This document shows, one piece after another, positions 16,715 through 24,241 of a DNA stretch of 64,000 nt. The stretch comes from Labedaea rhizosphaerae. GTDB taxonomy: Bacteria > Actinomycetota > Actinomycetes > Mycobacteriales > Pseudonocardiaceae. Position 1 is the first letter of the stretch, and each line of letters begins with the position of its first letter. Location: positions 596,784 through 660,783 of the forward strand of contig NZ_SNXZ01000003.1 of the NCBI RefSeq assembly GCF_004362825.1, read 5' to 3'. The notes beneath the pieces are model-generated. The model saw nothing but the letters and a program-made list of their open reading frames with translations. It made no database searches and was not told the origin of the DNA. Made by a program: the position numbers and the translations under genes.

Positions 16715-19700
16715 GCCGAGTCCTGCCAGGCGAAGGCCGGCGCGCTCGGCTCGGCCACGATCCGCACGCCGAATAGCTCGGTCTCCATGCACCGCACCAG
16801 CTCGGCCAGCGCCGCGTCGGCCTCGGCCTCGGGTACCTGCACGTCCACCTCGTCGTGCACAGGCCAGAGCGTGCAGGTGCCCCAACGTGTGTCCTGCCAG
16901 CGGATCAGGGCGTCGATCAACAATTCCCTGGCTGTGCCCTGGATCAGGTAGTTGGGCGCCTTGTGCGGCCAACGCTTGTCGAGGTGGATCACGCGGCCGC
17001 TGTAGGTCGGGTACTGCGTGCCGCCCTGCTTCACCGCTTGCCGCACCTGCGCGGACCACGTGGCCACGCCAGGGCAGATCGCGTCGAGCGTGGCGGCAAC
17101 AGCGGCCGCCTCCGACTCCGGGATGCCGAGGGTGCGCGCGATGCCCGGGATGCCGGAGCCGTAGAGCCTGCCGAACACCGCGCGCTTGACGTGGTAGCGG
17201 TTGCCCTTGGTGGCATTCGGCCCGTAGACCTGGCGGGCGATCAACCAGTGCAGGCCGTCGCCCTCGCCTCGGTCTTCAGCGGCGATCAGCTGCGCGAGCG
17301 CCATGTCACCGGACAGCGCGGCCGCCACGCGCAGCTCAACGCCGGAGAAGTCCGCGCTGATCAACAGGTGCCCAGGGTCCGCGGTGATGCACGCGCGCAC
17401 GCCGCCCTCCCGGGGCAGCTGCTGGAAGTTCGGCCGCACGCAGGACATCCGACCGGTGTCGGCGCCGAGGGTGTAGATCGTGGGTCGGGCACGGCCGTCC
17501 CCGTGGCGCACGAGGTGGTGGTACGGCTTGAGGAACGTCCCGATCACCGTGTCGTGGTGCCGGAACGCGAGCACCTCGCGCGCCAGCTCGCCCACGGGGT
17601 TGTCCTGCTTGGACAGTGGGGTCAGCACGGCCTCGGCCACGCTCGGCCGCCCGCTCTTGCCCGCAGGCTGCAGGGGCGCGCCGAGCGCGAGCAGAGCATT
17701 GCCCACCTGGACGTCGCTGCCAGGGTTGTCGAGCTGACCCAGTTGGCGCACGCGTTCGCCGTGGTGCGCCCGCAGCGGCTCGTGCTCGGTCATGAGCCGT
17801 TCCACGTGCTCGCCGTCGATCCGCACACCCCGGTAAGCCACGCGGGCGGTCATGCGCTGCGCGATCCGCTCGCGTTCGTGCACGGCCGGGTCGGGCTTGG
17901 GCAGGTCCTGGTCGAGCGCGCCGGTGTCGAGCACGTCGCTGGCGGCGTAGATGGCCATGGTGCGGCAGCCGAAGTCCACCTGCGCCCATCCGGAGCGCTC
18001 AATGGGCGTGTCAACCTTGGTCTCGGTCAGCCACTTGCCCGCGGCGAAGAGGGCCTTGCGTGCCTCGTCGGCGGCCGGCGCGGTCGCATCCGGGCCGAGC
18101 ACCGCGGCCGAGATCAGTTTGAGCCCCGGGTCCGAACCGGTCTGCCGGGGGTCGGCGAGCTTGGCCGGGATCACGGTGTCGTCCATCCGCAGCCACGCCT
18201 CGTCGTAGTCGATCAGCTCGGCGTCGGCGAGGGGCACGAGATCGGCCGTCGCCGAGTGCGCACGCAGCCGGGGCGCTGTGGCGATGCGGGTGCCGATCAG
18301 CTCGGCGTGCTCGGCCGGATCGAGCACCACAGCGGCATGCCGGTCGCCGAGCTGCACGGTGCGCAGCGCGTACAGCTCGTGGCCCACCGGGTAGCCCGAG
18401 GTCTCCACGTCCACGGTGAGCCCGCCGGAACGGCTGGACGCTGCGTCGATGACCGCGGCCGCCTGCCCGAGGTCGAGGGGCAGCACGTTGCCCGCACGGT
18501 CCACCGCGAGCGGCAACGGCAACACCTCGCCGGCGGCTGCGGCGATGGCCGCTGCACGCTCGGCTGCCTTGGCCGCGCGCTTCTCGGCCGCCTTCTGCTC
18601 GCGGATCGCCGCGCGGCTCGGCTTGACCCCGGCGTCGACGAGCTCGCGGGCACGGTCGCGCACCGGCTCGCCAGCCGCCTGGCGCTGAGCGCGGATGATC
18701 TCGGCCTGAACTGGGCCGTCCGCGAGCAGTTTCGCGGTGATCTTGGCCGACTCGGCAAGGCGTGACCAGTTGGCCGAACCCGGAACACGCTGATCAGCAG
18801 CCGGATTGACCAACTCGTGTGACCGGTTGTAGGTCTCCGCCGGTTTCGCCTCGGGTGCGCGCGTACGCGCGTCATGCGCGCGCGCATGTGCGATAGGGGT
18901 GGGTGAACTGGTCACACTGGTCACCGAAGTTCCGAAAACCGGGGTGTGAGCTGCGGTTTCCGTGGTGTGACCGGTTGCCGTTGAACTGGTCACCAACTGG
19001 TCACCAGCGAGCGAACTGGTCACAGTTGGCCGGCCCAACCCAGGTCCCGCCGGACTCGTCGCCGTCGTCGTCGTCGTCGGAACGGGCAGCAGCGGAGCCC
19101 ATCCGCCGGGTCGGCGCAGCCGCAGCGGGCGGAACTTGCCGTCTCGGCGAGGCTCGGCCGGGTGGCCGAGGCCGGTCAGCTCACGGCCCCAGCGGGTCGC
19201 TGAGGGCACCGACTTGAGTCCCATGTCCCGGCACCACGTCACGAACGCGCGGTACAGCTCGCCGGCCTTGGTGCCGGTCGCGTCCGGCTCGGTCTCCTCC
19301 TCCACCCAGTTGGTGATCGGGTCCTGCTCGGCCGCGATCTCCTCGGCGCGCAGCCGGATCGAATCGGGTGCGGCCGCGGTGAGCGCGCTGGACCGGTCGG
19401 CCAGCCACCGGCCGGCTTCGTGGATCAGTTGTGCGAGCACGCCGGGCGCCTCGGCGCGCCACGCCGCCCCGTGGGTCTGACCGATCGCCGCCCGGGCAGC
19501 GCGCACGGTCTCCTCGTCGCCTTCGCACGGGATCAGGCGCACGCGGGCCCGGATGGCGGGGTCGGTGAGCACGGGCTCGTCGTTGGCGGTCAGCACGAGC
19601 GTGTGCGTGGGCCGGAAGCTGATCGGGTTGCGGTGCATTTGGTTGGCGGTGAGCATGGCGCCGCCGGTGATCTGCTTGAGTCGTTCCTGGGCCCATCGGC

Positions 19701-21600
19701 CTTCGCGCGGGCCTTCGTCCACAAACGACAGCCGCCTGCCGCGCAGGGCGTAGACGATGGACGCGTGCGCGGTGTCGGCTGCGCCGAGCAGCCTGGGATC
19801 TGCGGCGTGCGCGTAGCTGCCGAGCACGGACATGACCAGCTCGACGGTCTGCGACTTCCCGCGCCGGGTCTTGCCCAGCATGATCGGCATCGCCGCGTCC
19901 GGGTAGCCGGTGAGCGTGATGGCCAGCACGCGCAGCGCCCACGCACGCACCTCGGGGTCGGGCATGACGGCCGCCAGGAACGCGTCCCAGCGCGGCGTCG
20001 GCAGCCCGTCGACGGGCAGCACGGCGGCCGAGTGCAGGTGCGGCGTGCCCGGGTCGAGGTGCGCGGGCGTGAGCACGTCGGCGCTTGCGCGCAGGTCCCA
20101 CGGCACTCCCCCGGCCCAGAGCACTTCGGGCTCACGGTCGAGGTCGCCGAGCTCGACCGCGGACGGATGCGTGCCGGCGGCAACGAGCGCGGCCATCTTC
20201 CCGGCCACCTTGCGCGCACCGCCGTTGTCGAGGAACCGCTGGCGCTTCTTCGCGCGGTCGAACTCGTCGGAGCCCTTCTCGGCGTCCGGGTTGCCGCGCG
20301 GCATCAGGCCGGCCAGCTCGGCGACCGCCCACTGCGTGAGGTCCCCGCGGGTGTCCCAGCGCACCGGGCCGCGCAGCAGCCACGTGCCCGCGTCGGCGGC
20401 GTAGCGCAGCGCCGGGCCCATCCGGTCGAGCGCGGCCGCGGCCAGGGTCTGGTCCGAGCTGCCGCGCGGGTCGAACGGGTGCACGCCGATCACCTCGCGC
20501 ACCGACCACACCCGCGCGGGCGCGATCGGTTGCGGGTCGGTGCCGTCCGGGGTGTCGTTGGCCGGCGCCGGGGCGGCTACCTCGAGCCTGCCGACGAGCA
20601 GGCAGGGGTCGCGGTCGACCTGGCGGCCGCCGTACTGGGTGACGGCCTTGCGGGCGGCGGTGAGCAGGATCCGCTCCCACTCGTCGCCGCGGTCCTCGCC
20701 CGCGGTCACCTCGAACCAGAGCACGCCCAGGTCGTGCAGCGCCGCGCCGACGCCGGCGTGGCCTGCGGCGGCCAGCTGGACGAGTTGGTAGACGCGCTCG
20801 GTCGCGGTGTCGTGGCGGCCGCCCTCGTCGGCCTGGCCGAGCTCGGCGAGCGCGCGCTGCGCCGCCGAGTAGATCTCGGCGCACGCCGGGCGGCTGTCGT
20901 CCTCGAGCTGCGCGAGCAGCACTTGCCCGGCGTCCCGGCTCGCCGCGGCCGGCCCGGCCTCGGTGGCGCCTTCGCGCAGGCCTTCAATCCAGCGCGCGGG
21001 CAGCTCGGGTAGCTCGATCGGCTTGGGCACCTCGCCGTCGGGCAGCGGCCGCCCGTCCGGGCCGTACCAGCGGTACCGTGCGCCCTCGCCCGCGGCCGGG
21101 TTGTCCGAGGGCGCCACCACGGCGTAGCGGTGGTGGCGCTGAATCACCTCGATGTCCGGACCGAGCTTCGTGCGGTACCGGCCGCTGGGCACCCGGAAGA
21201 ACAGGATCCGGCTCGGCCCGGCCGCGGTGTCGGTGCCGCGCGCCGTCGAGCACCAGGTGTCCGGCAGTGACCCCCACTCGGCTTCCCGCGCTGCGAGCGT
21301 CTCGGCGCCGCGCTTGGCGACCTTGCCCTTGTCGTAGTGGTCTACATCGACCCCGATCACGGCCCACTCGCCGTTGTCCGGCAAGCGAAGCGCGATCGAG
21401 TGCGCCCCGTGGCTGCCTACCCACTGCACCAGCTGCAGCGGCTCGGTGTCGCGCCCGTCCGCGCCCGTGAACCCGACCGGCGGCGGGTGCTTGGTGTGCG
21501 CGGGCACCGGCAGGATGCACGGCCACCCAGCTTGCTGGTAGCCGAGCACCCCGGCGGCGAACGCCCCGGCTGGTGGACCTGGTGGCGCGTCGTCGATCAC
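16711..21600 (-). CDS. Replication fusion protein: AEP primase - SF3 helicase - 3'-5' exonuclease - family-A DNA polymerase
   Basis: 1629 codons from GTG 21600, overlapping the upstream stop. N-terminal primase-polymerase domain: catalytic Asp85 and Asp87 in VIGVDVDHYD, then VIQRHHRYAVVAPS. SF3/D5-like helicase: Walker A GKTRRGKS at 576-583, then LSFVDEGP, ITGGAMLTANQMHRNPISF and TLVLTANDEPVLTDP. A Thr/Ser-rich linker at about 840-920 holds DNA iterons. Exonuclease motif TVDVETSG at 1062-1069 (Asp1064, Glu1066). Polymerase A: motif A ADFSGVELR (Asp1417), motif B RYHVKRAVFGRLYGSG and motif C VHDEVDV (Asp1583, Glu1584). All main catalytic residues are present, so one chain could prime, unwind, extend and proofread. 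Such activities are usually split over two to four genes. Confidence 0.9.
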   Translation of the reverse strand: MIDDAPPGPPAGAFAAGVLGYQQAGWPCILPVPAHTKHPPPVGFTGADGRDTEPLQLVQWVGSHGAHSIALRLPDNGEWAVIGVDVDHYDKGKVAKRGAETLAAREAEWGSLPDTWCSTARGTDTAAGPSRILFFRVPSGRYRTKLGPDIEVIQRHHRYAVVAPSDNPAAGEGARYRWYGPDGRPLPDGEVPKPIELPELPARWIEGLREGATEAGPAAASRDAGQVLLAQLEDDSRPACAEIYSAAQRALAELGQADEGGRHDTATERVYQLVQLAAAGHAGVGAALHDLGVLWFEVTAGEDRGDEWERILLTAARKAVTQYGGRQVDRDPCLLVGRLEVAAPAPANDTPDGTDPQPIAPARVWSVREVIGVHPFDPRGSSDQTLAAAALDRMGPALRYAADAGTWLLRGPVRWDTRGDLTQWAVAELAGLMPRGNPDAEKGSDEFDRAKKRQRFLDNGGARKVAGKMAALVAAGTHPSAVELGDLDREPEVLWAGGVPWDLRASADVLTPAHLDPGTPHLHSAAVLPVDGLPTPRWDAFLAAVMPDPEVRAWALRVLAITLTGYPDAAMPIMLGKTRRGKSQTVELVMSVLGSYAHAADPRLLGAADTAHASIVYALRGRRLSFVDEGPREGRWAQERLKQITGGAMLTANQMHRNPISFRPTHTLVLTANDEPVLTDPAIRARVRLIPCEGDEETVRAARAAIGQTHGAAWRAEAPGVLAQLIHEAGRWLADRSSALTAAAPDSIRLRAEEIAAEQDPITNWVEEETEPDATGTKAGELYRAFVTWCRDMGLKSVPSATRWGRELTGLGHPAEPRRDGKFRPLRLRRPGGWAPLLPVPTTTTTATSPAGPGLGRPTVTSSLAGDQLVTSSTATGHTTETAAHTPVFGTSVTSVTSSPTPIAHARAHDARTRAPEAKPAETYNRSHELVNPAADQRVPGSANWSRLAESAKITAKLLADGPVQAEIIRAQRQAAGEPVRDRARELVDAGVKPSRAAIREQKAAEKRAAKAAERAAAIAAAAGEVLPLPLAVDRAGNVLPLDLGQAAAVIDAASSRSGGLTVDVETSGYPVGHELYALRTVQLGDRHAAVVLDPAEHAELIGTRIATAPRLRAHSATADLVPLADAELIDYDEAWLRMDDTVIPAKLADPRQTGSDPGLKLISAAVLGPDATAPAADEARKALFAAGKWLTETKVDTPIERSGWAQVDFGCRTMAIYAASDVLDTGALDQDLPKPDPAVHERERIAQRMTARVAYRGVRIDGEHVERLMTEHEPLRAHHGERVRQLGQLDNPGSDVQVGNALLALGAPLQPAGKSGRPSVAEAVLTPLSKQDNPVGELAREVLAFRHHDTVIGTFLKPYHHLVRHGDGRARPTIYTLGADTGRMSCVRPNFQQLPREGGVRACITADPGHLLISADFSGVELRVAAALSGDMALAQLIAAEDRGEGDGLHWLIARQVYGPNATKGNRYHVKRAVFGRLYGSGIPGIARTLGIPESEAAAVAATLDAICPGVATWSAQVRQAVKQGGTQYPTYSGRVIHLDKRWPHKAPNYLIQGTARELLIDALIRWQDTRWGTCTLWPVHDEVDVQVPEAEADAALAELVRCMETELFGVRIVAEPSAPAFAWQDSA
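18762..19023. repeat. Iteron cluster, probable phage replication origin inside the replication gene
   Basis: Five exact copies of the 9-mer ACTGGTCAC lie at 18907-18915, 18916-18924, 18985-18993, 18996-19004 and 19015-19023. One exact inverted copy (GTGACCAGT) lies at 18762-18770. Two one-mismatch inverted copies (GTGACCGGT) lie at 18819-18827 and 18967-18975. They fall in the Thr/Ser-rich linker of the primase-polymerase fusion and create its repeated VTSS-type peptides. Phage and plasmid origins often consist of such iterons inside the initiator gene, for example lambda ori within gene O. Confidence 0.65.
18858..18888. repeat. Two adjacent CG-rich palindromes beside the iterons
   Basis: CGCGCGTACGCGCG at 18858-18871 is a perfect 14-bp palindrome. 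CATGCGCGCGCGCATG at 18873-18888 is a perfect 16-bp palindrome. Together they form an almost uninterrupted alternating purine-pyrimidine tract that could extrude cruciforms or adopt Z-DNA. They sit 18 bp from the nearest iteron, so they may belong to the replication origin. Confidence 0.55.
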
Positions 21601-22343
21601 GTGTCACCCCCGCGCAGCTGCCGCAGGTTGGTCTGCTGGACAGCCGGGTCAGCCTGGACGCCCGTGGCGTAGCGGGCACGCGCCGCGGCGAGCTCGGCCT
21701 GATGGGCAGCCTCGACGAGCATCCCGTACACGACTTCGTAAATCGTGTCCGGCGTCAACGCCGGCGGGTTGTTGCGGCGCAATACGTTCAGAATGCCGAT
21801 GGCGAACTGTTCGGCGCTCACGTCCACCAGGAACGCGGTCGGTGTGCCCAGCTCGACCGGGTAGGTGTGCGCACCCAACCCGGATGGATCGCGCGGTTGC
21901 GTGTGCTTCGCGTGGATGACTACGTGCGTCGGCGTCCGGTCAATCATGACTTCGAGCCGGTGCCGCTCGATCACGACCCCGGCGATACCGGGAACGATCA
22001 GCGGCGGTGTGTCCCCGGTGACTTGCGCCCATTCGATCTCGTGCCGATCACGGTTCGGCCCACGGACGTTGACCGGCAGGTTGATCAGCTCAGGCCCGTG
22101 CTCGCCGACCACCGCAATGGGGGCGCGCGTGTCCGGCGGTCGGCGAGCCCCAGGACCGCGCGACAATCCGGGGAAGTCATCGTCCGGCAGCGGGTTCGAG
22201 CGGTGGGCGGCCCAACGGCTCTGGCACGTTTCGCTGCAGTAGTACGGGCTCGGGCCGTTCTCCTTGAGCGGCCGGCCGCACCCGCCGCACTCCTGCACGG
22301 CCACGGCGTCGATCGCGGCCAGGGTGGTGTCGAGGTCAGCCAC
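21597..22343 (-). CDS. Zinc-ribbon protein upstream of the replication fusion
   Basis: 248 aa. Near the N-terminus QECGGCGRPLKENGPSPYYC followed by SETCQSRW forms a four-Cys zinc ribbon (CxxC...CxxxC). The middle (GEHGPELINLPVNVRGP) resembles small beta segments found in phage tail proteins, and the C-terminal half is helical. The stop overlaps the replication gene start (GTGA), which suggests coupled translation and possibly a DNA- or primase-partner role. Function is unknown. Confidence 0.65.
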   Translation of the reverse strand: MADLDTTLAAIDAVAVQECGGCGRPLKENGPSPYYCSETCQSRWAAHRSNPLPDDDFPGLSRGPGARRPPDTRAPIAVVGEHGPELINLPVNVRGPNRDRHEIEWAQVTGDTPPLIVPGIAGVVIERHRLEVMIDRTPTHVVIHAKHTQPRDPSGLGAHTYPVELGTPTAFLVDVSAEQFAIGILNVLRRNNPPALTPDTIYEVVYGMLVEAAHQAELAAARARYATGVQADPAVQQTNLRQLRGGDT

Positions 22344-22731
22344 GACGACCCGCCTCGATGTCGTCCGCCTGCTCGCGCGCCATCGTCGAGAAGATCGATG
22401 GACGCAAGGGGATCATGGGGCCGCGGTCGATCAACTCGGCGAATTCGCGCAACGTGGCAGCAGCCGCGACGCGCACCATGGCGGCGTAGTCGGGTTCGGT
22501 GGCGGCATTGCTGACGTGCCAGATGATCTCGGTCCGGCCGTCGTGCCCGTGGATCTGCTCCACCGCCTCGATGCCGTCCGGCCAGTAGACGTCCGAGGCG
22601 TATGTGCCTCGCCAGTGGACGGTAACGGTCTCGTCGGGCCATAGCACGCCGTCGGCGACGATGCCCGTGCCGGACACACCGGTGAGGTCTTCGTTGCGCT
22701 GTAGGTAGAACGTGCGCGCGCGCTCAGCCAC
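22336..22731 (-). CDS. Conserved small actinophage protein
   Basis: 131 aa with TFYLQRNEDLTGVSGTGIVA and later VTVHWRGTYASDVYWPDGIE. The phrase FYLQRxEDxTGVSGTG is familiar from many actinophage early genes of unknown function. The gene overlaps its neighbours on both sides by 8 nt. No catalytic residues were seen. Confidence 0.75.
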   Translation of the reverse strand: MAERARTFYLQRNEDLTGVSGTGIVADGVLWPDETVTVHWRGTYASDVYWPDGIEAVEQIHGHDGRTEIIWHVSNAATEPDYAAMVRVAAAATLREFAELIDRGPMIPLRPSIFSTMAREQADDIEAGRRG

Positions 22732-23017
22732 GGGGCACCCCCGGGCCCTCGAATACGTGCAGCACGACCTCGTCGCCCGCGCTGTTACGGATCTGCGTCG
22801 TGCCGAGGTGAGTGAGCGCGTCGAGGTTGTAGGTGTGGCCGGTGCCGATCACGTGGAACAGCCGCGGTTCCACGCGCTTCTCGTTCGGGTCGACGGAAGC
22901 CCAGAGCATCGGCCGCATGTCCTGCTCGCCTATGTGCACCACCTTGGCGCCCACGGGCAGCACGAGTTGCTGGGGGCCGCCCTCAAGCCTGTACTTCCAG
23001 ATCGTTGTGTTCGGCAT
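22724..23017 (-). CDS. Conserved small phage protein (DUF7352-like)
   Basis: 97 aa: TIWKYRLEGGPQQLVLPVGA, then HVIGTGHTYN and a VVLHVFEG end. The order TIWKYxLE - LPxGA - GTGH - HVFE is that of the DUF7352-type actinophage proteins as I recall them; the role is unknown. The start shares one base with the resolvase stop, marking one transcription unit. Confidence 0.72.
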   Translation of the reverse strand: MPNTTIWKYRLEGGPQQLVLPVGAKVVHIGEQDMRPMLWASVDPNEKRVEPRLFHVIGTGHTYNLDALTHLGTTQIRNSAGDEVVLHVFEGPGVPRG

Positions 23018-23505
23018 CAGTCGTTCTCCTTACGGCTCAAGGGGTCGCGCGCGCCGGTGCCATGGACGGCGGCGTAGAGGGCGTGGCGGCAGGCATCGCG
23101 GGCGTGGCGCATGCCGGTGGTTAGCTCGGCGAGCCCGGCCACCTCGATGCGCTTGTCGGTGGCCCAGGGTTTGACCGCGCCCGCGGGGTGCTGGACGAAG
23201 CGGACGCCCTGCAGCTCGGCCAGCGCGCCGAGGATCATGCGCGCGGTCTCGCCCGCCTGCGCGGTGCGAGACCGGCTCGCACGACGACCGACCACAAAGG
23301 ACTCGGCGGCGACGACGGGCACGGTCCGGATGCCTCGCCAACCTCGTGGGGTCGCGGTCAGCCCGTAGACGGCTGGGAGCACGCCGAGCGGGCTGGTCTG
23401 CAGCACGGCGCACAAGTCGGGGTCGAGCACGCCGTCGATGAAGTGCAGCGCCGCGATGCCTGTGGTCTGGCCCGGGTCCACGCCGACGACCAGCAGCGCG
23501 CTCAC
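23017..23505 (-). CDS. RuvC-like Holliday junction resolvase
   Basis: 162 aa with a GTG start at 23505 overlapping the small upstream gene. VVGVDPGQTTGIAALHF is the first acidic strand of the RNase H-like fold. AESFVVGRRA supplies the Glu position, and the C-terminal HARDACRHALYA supplies the last acidic residue. This is the RuvC/resolvase pattern. It probably resolves branched intermediates before packaging. Confidence 0.8.
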   Translation of the reverse strand: MSALLVVGVDPGQTTGIAALHFIDGVLDPDLCAVLQTSPLGVLPAVYGLTATPRGWRGIRTVPVVAAESFVVGRRASRSRTAQAGETARMILGALAELQGVRFVQHPAGAVKPWATDKRIEVAGLAELTTGMRHARDACRHALYAAVHGTGARDPLSRKEND

Positions 23506-23603
23506 TGGAGGTCGTCCCGCGTGAACGGCTGCAGCCCGTCGGCGCGCCAGGTGGTCAGCGCGTCGGGCAGGAACACTATGATGAAGACCAGCAGCATGAT
23601 CAT
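23502..23603 (-). CDS. Tiny membrane protein (33 aa)
   Basis: The frame from ATG 23603 encodes MIMLLVFIIVFLPDALTTW plus a short polar tail ending FTRDDLQ. It is framed by an ATGA overlap with the upstream gene at 23600-23603 and a GTGA overlap with the resolvase gene at 23502-23505, strong evidence that it is translated. It has one hydrophobic helix. Function is unknown. Confidence 0.6.
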   Translation of the reverse strand: MIMLLVFIIVFLPDALTTWRADGLQPFTRDDLQ

Positions 23604-24241
23604 GCGATCACGCCCGTGTCGCGCAGCAGGGTGTCGGCTTCCTGGCCGTCGCACAGGCCGGTGTGTTGGTCGCAACATTCGAGAGCGCGGTGTACGGCCG
23701 CCTCGGCCTTGCGGCGCAGCTCTGCCGGGTCCGGGTTCGGGTCACGCTTGTACGTGACGACGTGGCCCTTGGAAAGCGCGTGCAGGGCCTCACCACGGGC
23801 TCGCTGCAGGTCGGACAGCTCAACGCTGACCCGGTGGTTCGCCTGGCGCAGTTCGGCCTCGACCCCGGTCAGCCTGGCCACCTCGGCGCGCAGCGTGTCC
23901 AGCTCGCCTTGGCGGCCGTCCAAGTCCGGATCAACGGAATCAGGCACCACCACCACCACCACGCCGCCACCGCTCTGCTCAAGTACGGTCGTCCAGCTCA
24001 CGTACCTGCTCGTGACAGGGTTGCACTTGACCCACGTCCCGCGCTGGGCCTCGAAGTCGATCCGGCGCCACCGCGTCATGTCGCCGGTTTCGGCGTAGTT
24101 GGCGGGCGCCACCACGGTCCCGCCCGGGGGCTCGTCCGGCAGCGTGATCAGCTCGCTCGGTTCGCTGAGCATGGCCGAAGGTGGCTCGCCCGGGAGCCGA
24201 GGCGGCTTCGGGTAGTCATCGCAGGCGTTGACGGCGTCCAT
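23600..24241 (-). CDS. Phage protein with a (CAC)n-encoded valine run and helical C-terminus
   Basis: 213 aa from ATG 24241, which overlaps the helicase stop (TGATG). The N-terminal third is Pro-rich. The middle contains TRWRRIDFEAQRGTWVKCNP, and a run of six Val after GGG is encoded by a CAC/GTG triplet repeat near 23946-23964. A long helix with coiled-coil character follows (LDTLRAEVARLTGVEAELRQ), and the end has paired Cys (ECCDQHTGLC). No known family was recognised. Confidence 0.6.
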   Translation of the reverse strand: MDAVNACDDYPKPPRLPGEPPSAMLSEPSELITLPDEPPGGTVVAPANYAETGDMTRWRRIDFEAQRGTWVKCNPVTSRYVSWTTVLEQSGGGVVVVVVPDSVDPDLDGRQGELDTLRAEVARLTGVEAELRQANHRVSVELSDLQRARGEALHALSKGHVVTYKRDPNPDPAELRRKAEAAVHRALECCDQHTGLCDGQEADTLLRDTGVIA

